NCBI RefSeq assembly: GCF_000934755.1
Contig: NZ_JYNP01000017.1
Location: 47,300 to 111,299 of the forward strand
Source of the DNA: Desulfonatronovibrio magnus
GTDB taxonomy: Bacteria; Desulfobacterota; Desulfovibrionia; Desulfovibrionales; Desulfonatronovibrionaceae
Direction of reading: 5' to 3'
Length of the DNA: 64,000 nt
Positions 35,603-44,344 of this stretch are shown piece after piece; within the stretch, counting starts at the first letter, position 1; each line of letters starts with the position of its first letter. Made by a program: the position numbers and the translations under genes. A model generated the notes under the pieces. It made no database searches. It was not told where the DNA came from and worked only from the letters and a program-made list of their open reading frames with translations.

Positions 35603-36828
35603 AAATTAGTGGACAACAAATATTTGATATTCTTGAAGAAGCAGCAACCTTCTCCCTGCCTGGTCCGGGAGTGACAAGGGTGCTTGGTTCACCCCAACAT
35701 AAAGCACTGCTTCCCAAACTAAAACAATGGATGCAGCAGGCAGGGCTTGAAACCAGGCTTGACGCTGCAGGAAATTTAATTGGCCGTTATCCCATAGAAG
35801 GTCTTAGCAAAAAGACACTGATTCTTGGTTCACATCAGGATACTGTTGTACAGGGAGGCAAATACGACGGAATGCTGGGCATAGTTGTTCCTCTCGTAGC
35901 ACTTGCGGAACTAAATGCCCAAAAAGCTGTCCTGCCCTGCAATGTTGAGCTGATTGCCTTTAGTGATGAAGAAGGTGTCCGCTTTCCCAGCACCCTGACA
36001 GGCAGTTCACCTCTTGCTGGTAAATTTGACATGCGCAACTTGCAGCTTAAGGACAAGGACGGCGTAACTTTAGAGCAGGCTTTGCTTGACATAGGCGGAA
36101 ATCCTGAACAGATTCCTGCTCTGGCCCGCAACCCTGAGGACATGGCCGGGTATCTGGAAGTTCATATTGAACAGGGACCTGTTCTGGAAAATGAAGATCT
36201 GCCTGTTGGAATTGTATCCGCCATTACAGGCATTGAAAGGCATAGCGTGATTGTTCATGGTGAAGCAGGACATGCCGGAACAATTCCCATGAATATGAGA
36301 AAGGATGCTCTGGTTGGGGCAGCCAGAATCGTCTCCACTGTTGACCAGACATGTAAAATGACTGACTCACTGGTAGGTGTTGTAGGCTCTTTGAGTGTCA
36401 GCCCCAATGCTGTCAATGTAGTCCCTGCTCTGGTCAATCTCACCATAGAGTTGCGCTCTCCTGATTCAAAGCTTCGAGCCAGGAGCAGGGAGCAAATTTT
36501 TGCCACCATTCAGGAACATGCCAAAGAACTCAACCTGGGCTTAGAACACCAGATGACCTATGCTCAGGACGGGGTTGAATGTTCTCCAAAAATTCAGAAA
36601 GGCCTGGCCCGGGCATTTTCATCTTTTGGAATCTCACCGCGTTACCTTTTCAGCGGTGCAGGCCATGACGGACTGGCCATGTCCTACCTGACGGATGTAG
36701 GTATGCTTTTTGTCAGATGTAAAAAAGGAGTCAGTCATCATCCTGATGAAGCTATCACCATGGATGACGCTGAAACAGCAGCAAGGATTGTTAAAGAGTT
36801 TCTTTTGAGTTGTAATGCGGACGGTTAA
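35599..36828 (+). CDS. M20 family Zn-dependent amidohydrolase (N-carbamoyl-amino-acid hydrolase / allantoate amidohydrolase type)
   Basis: The 409-residue enzyme carries the metal-binding pattern of the family: GSHQDTVVQGGKYDGMLG (His and Asp), FSDEEGVRFPSTLTGS (Glu), VHIEQGPVLE (His) and a late His in SHHPDEAITMDDA. The lid domain has GEAGHAGTIPMNMRKDA. Such enzymes remove a carbamoyl or ureido group from amino-acid derivatives. With the coupled DUF1028 gene and divergent transporter it suggests uptake and hydrolysis of a ureido compound; the exact substrate cannot be read from the sequence. Confidence 0.9.
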   Translation: MKISGQQIFDILEEAATFSLPGPGVTRVLGSPQHKALLPKLKQWMQQAGLETRLDAAGNLIGRYPIEGLSKKTLILGSHQDTVVQGGKYDGMLGIVVPLVALAELNAQKAVLPCNVELIAFSDEEGVRFPSTLTGSSPLAGKFDMRNLQLKDKDGVTLEQALLDIGGNPEQIPALARNPEDMAGYLEVHIEQGPVLENEDLPVGIVSAITGIERHSVIVHGEAGHAGTIPMNMRKDALVGAARIVSTVDQTCKMTDSLVGVVGSLSVSPNAVNVVPALVNLTIELRSPDSKLRARSREQIFATIQEHAKELNLGLEHQMTYAQDGVECSPKIQKGLARAFSSFGISPRYLFSGAGHDGLAMSYLTDVGMLFVRCKKGVSHHPDEAITMDDAETAARIVKEFLLSCNADG

Positions 36829-36892
36829 ATCTGATCAAGATTACCCTCACCTAATGCGGGCTGTGCCTGCAACCCAATTTAAACAAGAATGA

Positions 36893-37031
36893 ATAGTTAA
36901 GTTTGGGCGATAACCTTACTTCTCAGGCTGAAGGCTGAAGGCTGAAGAATAATGATCTTGGGCATCATTGCTCTTTTAAGTTTGAATAAATTTCTTGTTT
37001 TTTTCTACAGGATTGAAACGGTAAGTTACTA
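36893..37031 (+). repeat. Dispersed repeat G, copy 1 (uninterrupted)
   Basis: It reads TAGTTAAGTTTGGGCGATAA, three tandem GCTGAAG heptamers at about 36928-36949, CTTGGGCATCATTGCTCTTT, TTTCTTGTTTTTTTCTACAG and ends CGGTAAGTTACTA one base before the next start codon. A second copy at 53525-53830 is split by a MITE, and a diverged third lies at 57054-57182. Confidence 0.8.
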
Positions 37032-37032
37032 A

Positions 37033-38892
37033 ATGCAACTGCTGAAATTCTTTCATCTCAAAGAACATCCTTTTGAGAGCAGCCCAGATCCCAAAATTCT
37101 TTTTCCTGGAGAAAACTTCAAGCAAACCTTGAAGAATATCTGGAAAAACATTTGCAGCGCCAACGGATTTGTTTTGCTTACGGGCCAGGAAGGCACAGGC
37201 AAAACTCTGCTTCTAAAGGCCATTCAAAACAAAATCAGCCTTAATCATTACACCTGTTTCATTTCTGATTCACAACTCACCCCGCGAGATCTGCTGGAAA
37301 CACTTCTCGAGCATTTTGGCGTATATCCTGACATTAAAGATAATGTGCCTATGGGTATCATGCTGCGCAAGCTTCATGTTTTTTTGATGGATAGAGCCAT
37401 TAGAAATGAACGAGTTATCATTTTTATCGATAATCTGCATGACATGCCGGATGATACGCTTAAAGAACTGAAAAGTTTTACCGATCTTGAAGCAGATAAT
37501 GAAAAAGTATTGCAGATAGTGCTTGCCGGCAGACCGCAATGCCAAGGGTTGCTCGGCAAAACAGAACTCAAATCTTTGACTGATCGAATCAAAGGCGATT
37601 ACCGACTCAATGCTTTGAGTAGAAATGAAGTGGTCCAGTACATTGCCCATAGAGTCAAGGTTTCTTCCATCAATCCCAGAGACAGAAAGGTCAAGTTTAC
37701 CCCAAAAGCTCTGTTGGCTGTTTATAAAATCAGTCAGGGTATTCCGGGGACCATAAATGCCATATGCAGGCGAACTATGGCTGCTGCCCTGGACAATAAT
37801 TCGCATACAATCAATTTAGATATTTTCAAGCAGGCCATTGAAGGGCAAAGCAAAAAAAAACATGCTCAGGGTTTTAACGGTTTGACCAGGGTATACATCA
37901 AGGCTGCTGCGGTTTTTCTGATCATTTTGTTCACTGGCATCTTTATATTCCTGAAAAGCAGGCCAGGACCTGACCCGGATTTGTTCACCAGAAATACACC
38001 GGCTTTGCCCACTCAGCATCTGACTGAGCAAGGAAATCAAAATGCTGGTGATATGCCTGGCCAGACTCAGACACATGACCAGACACATGACCAGAGGCAT
38101 GACAATGAAGTGTCGGCTCAAAAGGTTTCAGACCAGGAAGACATAAAAATCAGACAAATCAAGATTGACCAACCTCCGCCTGAAGCACTGCATGTATCCT
38201 CGGGAGCTGAATTTATCCGGGTTCTCATTGACCAGGGCATGGCACAAATATGGAAAGGGACGGATCAGGGACTTTTGCTGTTTCATACTGTTGATTATGA
38301 CTGGCATTATGGTCCAGGACTTTTCCTGACTGGCAATGATCCTGATACAGGACCCTATGTTTTTGATCATCAGGCCCACCTGCTGGATGAGCCTTCAATA
38401 ACTCTGTCCGCTTTTTTCAGTCACCTGGAAGAATATATTGTAAGAAATGCAGCACCTGTGCTTGCAACCTCTGCCACGCAAGTGTTCCAACCTGATTATG
38501 GAGATGTCAGAAACAGAATGAACCACAGTTTCTATCAGTTTATTCATACCTGGGAAAGTATGGAGATAGATGATCTTTTTGAAATCTATGCTGATGAGGT
38601 GATTCAGCACTATATGCATCTCAGTCAGCCGGTTATTTTTGATCATCACCAGGCCTATCTGCAAAAACAGGAACTGTTCAGCCGTACCGACTTTATTGCT
38701 CTGGAAGTTGCCAAACCCGTATTTCTCATACATCCCTATAAACCAGAACAGATTATGGCAGTCTATCATCAGAAATACAGATCTGACACTCTGGAAGATA
38801 AAGGCACAAAAGTACTGTTTTTTACTAAGAATCCCACAGCATCAAATTATCAATGGCTGGTTAATGAGGAGTTCTGGGTGCGGGATATGTAG
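37033..38892 (+). CDS. ExeA/GspA-like AAA ATPase with transmembrane helix and NTF2-like C-terminus
   Basis: The 619-residue protein starts LKFFHLKEHPFESSPDPKIL, the typical opening of ExeA-type ATPases. It has Walker A GQEGTGKTLLLKA (about 48-60) and Walker B RVIIFIDN. A single transmembrane helix spans about 291-312. A Gln/His-rich linker with repeated QTHDQ follows. The C-terminal 130 residues (NHSFYQFIHTWESMEIDDLF ... YQWLVNEEFWV) resemble a SnoaL/NTF2-like domain. ExeA proteins help assemble secretion channels; here no other secretion gene is adjacent, so the role is open. The ATG lies directly at the end of repeat G with a weak ribosome-binding site. Confidence 0.8.
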   Translation: MQLLKFFHLKEHPFESSPDPKILFPGENFKQTLKNIWKNICSANGFVLLTGQEGTGKTLLLKAIQNKISLNHYTCFISDSQLTPRDLLETLLEHFGVYPDIKDNVPMGIMLRKLHVFLMDRAIRNERVIIFIDNLHDMPDDTLKELKSFTDLEADNEKVLQIVLAGRPQCQGLLGKTELKSLTDRIKGDYRLNALSRNEVVQYIAHRVKVSSINPRDRKVKFTPKALLAVYKISQGIPGTINAICRRTMAAALDNNSHTINLDIFKQAIEGQSKKKHAQGFNGLTRVYIKAAAVFLIILFTGIFIFLKSRPGPDPDLFTRNTPALPTQHLTEQGNQNAGDMPGQTQTHDQTHDQRHDNEVSAQKVSDQEDIKIRQIKIDQPPPEALHVSSGAEFIRVLIDQGMAQIWKGTDQGLLLFHTVDYDWHYGPGLFLTGNDPDTGPYVFDHQAHLLDEPSITLSAFFSHLEEYIVRNAAPVLATSATQVFQPDYGDVRNRMNHSFYQFIHTWESMEIDDLFEIYADEVIQHYMHLSQPVIFDHHQAYLQKQELFSRTDFIALEVAKPVFLIHPYKPEQIMAVYHQKYRSDTLEDKGTKVLFFTKNPTASNYQWLVNEEFWVRDM

Positions 38893-38914
38893 GTATAAAC
38901 CCGGGATGAGACAC

Positions 38915-39601
38915 TTACGAATCTCGCAAAACCATTAATGTACGCCCACAGACCTGTCTAAACACATAAGTAAGTGGTTCAGGCCCCTTACATACCGCCA
39001 GCCCCAGTTTGTAGCGTTCATCAGGCATCCGGCACAGTGCCATGCTGTAATCTGTTTTTTTTCCGCATTGGACTATATATGGACCAGGATCAAATCTAAC
39101 AGCAATATCCTTTAAAGAAAAAGCAAGTCCCTGCCCTGTTGCCTTGAGGTAACTCTCTCTTAGAACCCATAACTCCATTATTGCGCCGTAATGTTCTGAG
39201 CTAGGCAGGGAAGCAATATACTCATTTTCCTCGTGTGAAAAATATCTGCCTGCCACCAGCCCCGCGTCTCTATCCGAATGTTCAATGTCAATTCCGACAG
39301 GCTTATCACTCACAGCACACACAACCCAGTCTCTGGAATGAGAAATGTTATAATGAAAGCCTGGTGCTTCAAGAAGATAAGGCTTTCCATGGGGTAACTG
39401 ACCCTCTTCAGGGGGCAAGGAAATTTTCAGGGCAGATTCATATACAGCGATGCTCAACAAAATCCCCGCTCCAATACATCTTGCTTTGTCACCGGCAAAT
39501 TTGAATCTTGATGCAGTCTCAAGACGTGAGGGGTGAATAATGGCTGAAAAGCTCTGATCTAAGTTAAGATCAGAAATGTTCAGGGTGTAAATGGCTACCA
39601 T
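38915..39601 (-). CDS. 4'-phosphopantetheinyl transferase, Sfp type
   Basis: The 228-residue protein shows the Sfp-type pattern: GKPYLLEAPGFHYNISHSRD, the metal-binding VGIDIEH (Asp and Glu) and the second motif ELWVLRESYLKATGQGL, where the usual lysine of WxxKE is Arg. Such enzymes attach phosphopantetheine from CoA to carrier proteins of fatty-acid, polyketide or peptide synthesis. No carrier-protein gene is nearby, so it may serve primary fatty-acid synthesis. It ends 22 bp from the convergent ATPase gene. Confidence 0.88.
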   Translation of the reverse strand: MVAIYTLNISDLNLDQSFSAIIHPSRLETASRFKFAGDKARCIGAGILLSIAVYESALKISLPPEEGQLPHGKPYLLEAPGFHYNISHSRDWVVCAVSDKPVGIDIEHSDRDAGLVAGRYFSHEENEYIASLPSSEHYGAIMELWVLRESYLKATGQGLAFSLKDIAVRFDPGPYIVQCGKKTDYSMALCRMPDERYKLGLAVCKGPEPLTYVFRQVCGRTLMVLRDS

Positions 39602-39682
39602 CTGTTATCATTTATCTGTTTTTGGCGTAATTGTAGCTGCAGGGTTAACAATTGACAGATAGCCGGCTTACCGAGTTATGAA

Positions 39683-39864
39683 GGGAGCTTTACGCGTTTC
39701 TGAAAAGTCAATTGAGGACAGTCCCGAAGCCAGGGACAGTCCCCCTCCGGGCTGTAAGCCTCCGGGCAGGAAGCCGTGCCAAGCCGTAACAATCGAGTTT
39801 TTAACCCCAAATGGCTATGACATACAACTCAAATTTAAAGTTTTCAGAAACGCGTAATGCTCCA
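39683..39864 (+). mobile_element. MITE family E, copy 2 (182 bp)
   Basis: The ends read GGGAGCTTTACGCGTTTCTG and the reverse complement of GGAGCATTACGCGTTTCTGA. The flanks are GTTATGAA (39675-39682) and GTTATGGA (39865-39872), an 8-bp duplication with one mismatch. The interior contains GGACAGTCCC, CCAGGGACAGTCCCCCTCC and GGAAGCCGTGCC, shared with the copy at 54197. There is no open frame. It sits 18 bp after the typA stop codon. Confidence 0.85.
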
Positions 39865-39882
39865 GTTATGGAAAAGCCCGCT

Positions 39883-41709
39883 TTAGTCCTTGGGCCTGGA
39901 ACTATGCCGGACAGAGGCTGACAGTTCTGCTTTCCTGAGTCTGATAGACTTGGGAGTAACTTCCACGAGTTCGTCTTCCCTGATAAAATGCAGAGCCCGT
40001 TCAAGAGTCATGGGCAGGATCGGCGGTAAAACAATAGCATCATCCTTGCCAGCTGCCCTGACATTACTCAACTTTTTTTCCTTGCAGACATTGACATTAA
40101 GATCATTTTCTCTGTTATGCTCCCCTACTATCATGCCTTCGTAAACAGCCTCTCCCGGCGAGATAAACAGATTTCCTCTGGCTTTAAGGTTGGATAAGGC
40201 ATAAGGCACAGCAAGACCGGGCCTGTCAGCCACAAGTGACCCCATAAACCTCGAAGCAAAGTCACCCCTGTATTCCTGATAGCCCATAAAATATGAATTC
40301 ATGATGCCAGTGCCTCTGGTATCGGTCAAAAACTCGTCTCTATATCCAATAAGTCCTCTGGCTGGAATGGTGAACTCTATTCTGATGCGCCCGGTATCAT
40401 GGTTGACCAGGTTGGTCATTCTACCCTTGCGCAGAGAAAGTTTCTCAGTGACCACGCCCATAAAGGCCTCATCACAATCAATGAACAGGTGCTCAATAGG
40501 TTCGTGTTTTCTGCCATTTTTAGTTTTAAAAATAACCTGCGGCCGTCCAACGCTCAGTTCATAACCCTCCCTGCGCATTGTTTCTATGAGAATAGCCATT
40601 TGAAACTCTCCCCTGCCCTTGACAAGAAAACTGTCCTTTTCGACAGTCTCCTCAACCTGAATAGCAACATTGCTCAAAGTCTCTTTACAAAGCCTTTCCC
40701 ATATTTTTCTGGACTGGACATGCTTACCCTCTTTGCCGGCCATGGGGGAGGTATTGATGGAAAAACGCATGGCAACGGTAGGTTCGTCAACTGTAATTCG
40801 CTTTAAGGCAACAGGCTTATCTCTTGTGCAGATGGTATCTCCAATATGAACATCCTCAATTCCTGATATGACTGCTATGTCTCCGGCCAGAAGTTCATTT
40901 ATCTCTTTAAGTTCAAGACCTACATAGGTCTGCAGTTTGGTTACCCGCAGCAGATCCTGTTGATCATCCGGGCCTAAGCGTACCAGTTGATCACTCTGTC
41001 TGGCCTTGCCATTAAAAATACGTCCAATGGCAAGACGTCCAAGGTAGTCTGAGTATCCAAGGTCAGAAACCAGCATCTGAAAAGGTTTTTCAGGGTCATA
41101 AGATGGCGGCGGCACAGTTTCCAGTATAGCATCAAATAAAACATCCAGACTGTTACTGTCATCTTCAAGAGATTTTTTGGCTATGCCTTGTACTGCCACA
41201 GCATAAATTACTGGAAAGTCCAACTGTTCATCGGTGGCATCAAGATCAATAAACAAGTCATAGACTTCGTCCAGAACCTGTTCAGAACGTGCGTCCTTGC
41301 GATCAATCTTGTTGATAACAACTATTATCTTCAAGCCTGCTTCCATGGTCTTCTTCAGGACAAATCTGGTCTGGGGCAAAGGACCTTCAGAGGAATCCAC
41401 GAGCAGGACAGCACCGTCAGCCATGGATAATGATCTTTCCACCTCACCGCCGAAATCAGCGTGACCAGGGGTATCAATGATATTAATCTTGGTGCCTTTC
41501 CACATAACAGCACAATTTTTGGCTGCAATTGTAATCCCGCGCTCGCGCTCAAGATCCATGGAGTCCATAACTCGTTCCTCAACTTCAAGGCCTTCGCGAA
41601 ATACCCCGCTTTGTTTGAACATGGCATCCACAAGGGTGGTTTTGCCATGATCAACGTGGGCAATAATAGCGATGTTTCTAATGTTTTGGTTTGTTTTTAA
41701 GTGTTTCAT
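39883..41709 (-). CDS. typA: Ribosome-associated GTPase TypA/BipA
   Basis: The 608-residue GTPase has the complete G-domain: G1 AHVDHGKTTLVDAM, G2 region with ERERGITI, G3 DTPGHADFGGEV and G4 NKIDRKDA. It continues with the EF-G-like domains and the BipA C-terminal region (FISPGEAVYEGMIVGEHNRE, NVRAAGKDDAIVLPP). It binds the 70S ribosome and supports assembly and stress or cold adaptation. The length is normal. It is a single leftward gene; a MITE lies directly downstream and a long mosaic repeat upstream. Confidence 0.95.
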   Translation of the reverse strand: MKHLKTNQNIRNIAIIAHVDHGKTTLVDAMFKQSGVFREGLEVEERVMDSMDLERERGITIAAKNCAVMWKGTKINIIDTPGHADFGGEVERSLSMADGAVLLVDSSEGPLPQTRFVLKKTMEAGLKIIVVINKIDRKDARSEQVLDEVYDLFIDLDATDEQLDFPVIYAVAVQGIAKKSLEDDSNSLDVLFDAILETVPPPSYDPEKPFQMLVSDLGYSDYLGRLAIGRIFNGKARQSDQLVRLGPDDQQDLLRVTKLQTYVGLELKEINELLAGDIAVISGIEDVHIGDTICTRDKPVALKRITVDEPTVAMRFSINTSPMAGKEGKHVQSRKIWERLCKETLSNVAIQVEETVEKDSFLVKGRGEFQMAILIETMRREGYELSVGRPQVIFKTKNGRKHEPIEHLFIDCDEAFMGVVTEKLSLRKGRMTNLVNHDTGRIRIEFTIPARGLIGYRDEFLTDTRGTGIMNSYFMGYQEYRGDFASRFMGSLVADRPGLAVPYALSNLKARGNLFISPGEAVYEGMIVGEHNRENDLNVNVCKEKKLSNVRAAGKDDAIVLPPILPMTLERALHFIREDELVEVTPKSIRLRKAELSASVRHSSRPKD

Positions 41710-41807
41710 TACAAGCTCAATGGGTAAAATGTTTATTATGGGTGGCAGGCTATGTGTTTTAACTCTGCAACAATATTTGTTTGGTGAGATTGTCCTTCTG
41801 AGTGACT

Positions 41808-42114
41808 ATAATCATATTGGCAATAAAATCAGGTCATTATGGTTTTACCATACAGATTGCTTCGGTCGCTCAGGCTCCCTCGTGGGTGACAGGTTTGCAG
41901 CAACTACATCCCTGACAGTTCAGGTGTCATTGCGAGCGAGTCTTCGAGCGCGGCAATCTCTAACTCGCTAAGGCTGTTTTTCTTGTTCCCAGGCTCCAAT
42001 GCAGCATCAATCTTTTTTATAGCACCTCGCGGGGACTGTCCCAATTTCCAGAAAAGTGACAGACTCGTAAAGTTACTCAAAGGTTCGGTCCCGGTCCGCC
42101 CGGGTGAGGAGCTT
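41808..42114 (+). repeat. Mosaic repeat: unit B joined to shortened unit A
   Basis: The left half (ATTATGGTTTTACCATACAG, CATTGCGAGCGAGTCTTC) is unit B. At about 41990 it switches to GCAGCATCAATCTTTTTTAT and CTCGCGGGGACTGTCCC, then jumps over the unit A inverted pairs to AGAAAAGTGACAGACTCGTA and the common right border GGTCCGCCCGGGTGAGGAG. It lies in the 595-bp spacer between typA and the coiled-coil gene; 42115-42304 shows nothing else. Confidence 0.85.
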
Positions 42115-42304
42115 CTGGGTAAAGATTGTATAAACCCCACTTCAGTAATAAAGAAGGCTGAAATTTATACTCTCCAGTGCTGGCAATAGCAATCTTTTTT
42201 ATTGCCTTGAAACTTGATTTTGAATAGAAGGATGAAAGCCTCCTTTAGCTTGAAGCTGCTTAGGTGCTTTTAACTGTCATAGAATACCCTATTGAGAATA
42301 GATC

Positions 42305-43708
42305 ATGAAAATAGTCTTCATTTTATCATTAGCTCTGTCACTAATTACCTCTTTTTCATTGGCAAATGCCACTGAAATTGATGCGCTGCGTGAACAAATG
42401 GCTGAAATTGAGATAGAAATGCGGGAAATTTCCAGATCCAGTACCAGCCTCATTGACAGGCAGGCCACAAGATTAATGAACATGGAAGAGGAAATTCAAA
42501 ATGTCAGGCAACAGATATTAAGAGAGCTTGCAGAAGTCGAAAGAGTGCTTTCTCAAGAGCAGACCCTTCTTAGAGAGTACCTTGACATTATTAATCAAAA
42601 AAATGAATCATTGGAATCTTCCATTTCCGGTCACAGGCAGGAAATATCATCTATACAGTCAAGTCTAAATGAGCTGGAAGAGACTCTTGAAAGGCTGTCT
42701 TCCTCTTTGACGGACCAGCAGCAGGAACTTCGAAACACTTTGCATGAAATGTTTTCCCAGGATTTCAAGACTTTTGAGACTGAACTGGGCTCCGTTTCAG
42801 AACAGCTTCCTGCAATTATTGAAACTCTGAACCTGCACCAGTCTAAGCTGGATGAATTAAGTAATCATGACGATCTTGAGAGCAGGCTGCAAAGCTTTTC
42901 CAGAGAGATAGAGGACACTGATGCCAAAGTAAGCCAGCTTTCCACCATGCTCAACCAGATAGTTGAGGAACAGATTAATACAATCAGATCTTTAGAAAAT
43001 AATCTTCAAGCTCAGCTTGAAGAGCTTGAAGATCAGATCATATTTACTGATCAGGGAGTTATGGAAAGTGTCCAAAGAACAGAAGCCATAATTCTTGAGA
43101 TCGAAAAGTATCTTGGAACACGGGAAGTTCAGGTGGCCGGTGCTTTGTCGGCAGCTTTTTTTCTGGCGTTATTTGGTATTGTTTTTGGATTAACTTCGAG
43201 ACGTAAACTAAGCAGAGTTCATCACCAAATTATGGATGATCAGCAGAAATTACGCAGGCAGATGGATGATCAGGGCGCGATACTGGACACAAAAATGGTT
43301 GAACTTCTGGAAAAACAGATTCCTCTTTTACCAGGCACAGAGACAGACAACACTTCCACAGAAACTGTTCACCATCAGGAGCAGGACCATACCCTGGCCA
43401 TTGTCATGGGAGAGGAAATATTTCAGATAATGAAGAGAAAAAAAATGTACGCTGAAGACTCCGAGGCCTTTGACAAACTGAAGGTGTCCCTCAGAAGAAT
43501 GTGGAGCACTTTCAAGCAGAAAGGATATGAAATTGTAGATTTAATGGATAAACCTTATAGCGAAGATATGGATATCAACGCAGAATTTACCCTGACCCAC
43601 GAACTGCTACCAGGCGAACAAATTATCAGCAAAATCAGAAGTCCCTGGATCAGATACAATGGACAAACCATTCAGCAAGGAGAAGTAGAAGTCCTGGTGG
43701 GTGACTGA
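42305..43708 (+). CDS. Exported coiled-coil protein with central transmembrane helix, 467 aa
   Basis: A signal peptide (residues 1-22, ending SLANA) is followed by about 250 residues of Glu/Gln-rich coiled coil (for example QQILRELAEVERVLSQEQTL). A transmembrane helix lies at about 276-297 (VAGALSAAFFLALFGIVFGL). A cytoplasmic part follows with DDQQKLRRQMDDQ and a conserved C-terminal segment (residues 370-467, HTLAIVMGEEIFQIMKRKKM). The periplasmic coiled coil and internal domain suggest an envelope-spanning sensor or scaffold. I do not recognise the family. It is followed after 7 bp by a small cytoplasmic protein gene. Confidence 0.75.
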   Translation: MKIVFILSLALSLITSFSLANATEIDALREQMAEIEIEMREISRSSTSLIDRQATRLMNMEEEIQNVRQQILRELAEVERVLSQEQTLLREYLDIINQKNESLESSISGHRQEISSIQSSLNELEETLERLSSSLTDQQQELRNTLHEMFSQDFKTFETELGSVSEQLPAIIETLNLHQSKLDELSNHDDLESRLQSFSREIEDTDAKVSQLSTMLNQIVEEQINTIRSLENNLQAQLEELEDQIIFTDQGVMESVQRTEAIILEIEKYLGTREVQVAGALSAAFFLALFGIVFGLTSRRKLSRVHHQIMDDQQKLRRQMDDQGAILDTKMVELLEKQIPLLPGTETDNTSTETVHHQEQDHTLAIVMGEEIFQIMKRKKMYAEDSEAFDKLKVSLRRMWSTFKQKGYEIVDLMDKPYSEDMDINAEFTLTHELLPGEQIISKIRSPWIRYNGQTIQQGEVEVLVGD

Positions 43709-43715
43709 GGTCTGA

Positions 43716-44153
43716 ATGTACCAGAATATTTACTGCACCAGACAGCACAGCATTTCAGGCAGTTACTACACTACCCCCTTAAGATGTGCTCGGACATGCA
43801 AACAGTTTCCTTGCGAATATTTTTCTGAAGAACAGCTTCAGGAATATATCAGTCAGGGTTGGATTATTGAAATTTTTACAGGGTTTAAGACAAGGAGAGA
43901 AAGGATGTACCTGTTCAGGAAAAATGACGGAACCATTGAGGAAGCACCTGATTCATTTGATCATCAAAATCCAGGCTGGGATGACTTCAAGGAAGTTGAA
44001 GAAGTACTTTTTGTAAGCAAAGTGCTTATTCCTCAGATCAAACTGGTTCCCAAACCGGCCCAGTCAACCAAACAATCCAAGCCAGCCAGGCCAGAAAAGG
44101 AAGAGAAAGCAGACAAGACAGAAGCAAAAGAAAAAACAACCAGGAAAAAATAA
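43716..44153 (+). CDS. Hypothetical protein with basic/acidic tail, 145 aa
   Basis: The N-terminal 110 residues include cysteines in RCARTCKQFPCEYF and a compact segment GFKTRRERMYLFRKNDGTIE. The last 35 residues are a Lys/Glu/Pro-rich low-complexity tail (KPARPEKEEKADKTEAKEKT) likely to be disordered. There is no signal peptide. The start follows the coiled-coil gene by 7 bp with a GAGGT site, so the pair should be cotranscribed and may interact. The family is not recognised. Confidence 0.7.
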   Translation: MYQNIYCTRQHSISGSYYTTPLRCARTCKQFPCEYFSEEQLQEYISQGWIIEIFTGFKTRRERMYLFRKNDGTIEEAPDSFDHQNPGWDDFKEVEEVLFVSKVLIPQIKLVPKPAQSTKQSKPARPEKEEKADKTEAKEKTTRKK

Positions 44154-44192
44154 TACATGCCCTGTTTTCCTTAGACAGGTCTGAACTTTTAT

Positions 44193-44222
44193 AAAAAAAT
44201 TACTGTGGATAGTAATTTTTTT
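44193..44222 (+). terminator. AT-rich hairpin with T-run after the coiled-coil operon
   Basis: AAAAAAATTACT and AGTAATTTTTTT pair around GTGGAT, about 40 bp after the stop codon. The shape fits a Rho-independent terminator, but the stem has only one GC pair in its closing part, so its strength is uncertain. A smaller CCTGT/ACAGG hairpin lies just before it. Confidence 0.6.
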
Positions 44223-44344
44223 ACCACTCAGTCAGGTGGCAGGCACCTCTGAACATTTACAGTCTGTGGAAGTGCAATCAATTCAGGATTTTCCACGATA
44301 TTTTTTTCTTTACAGGTATTATATAAACAAAAGAGAGCAAAACT

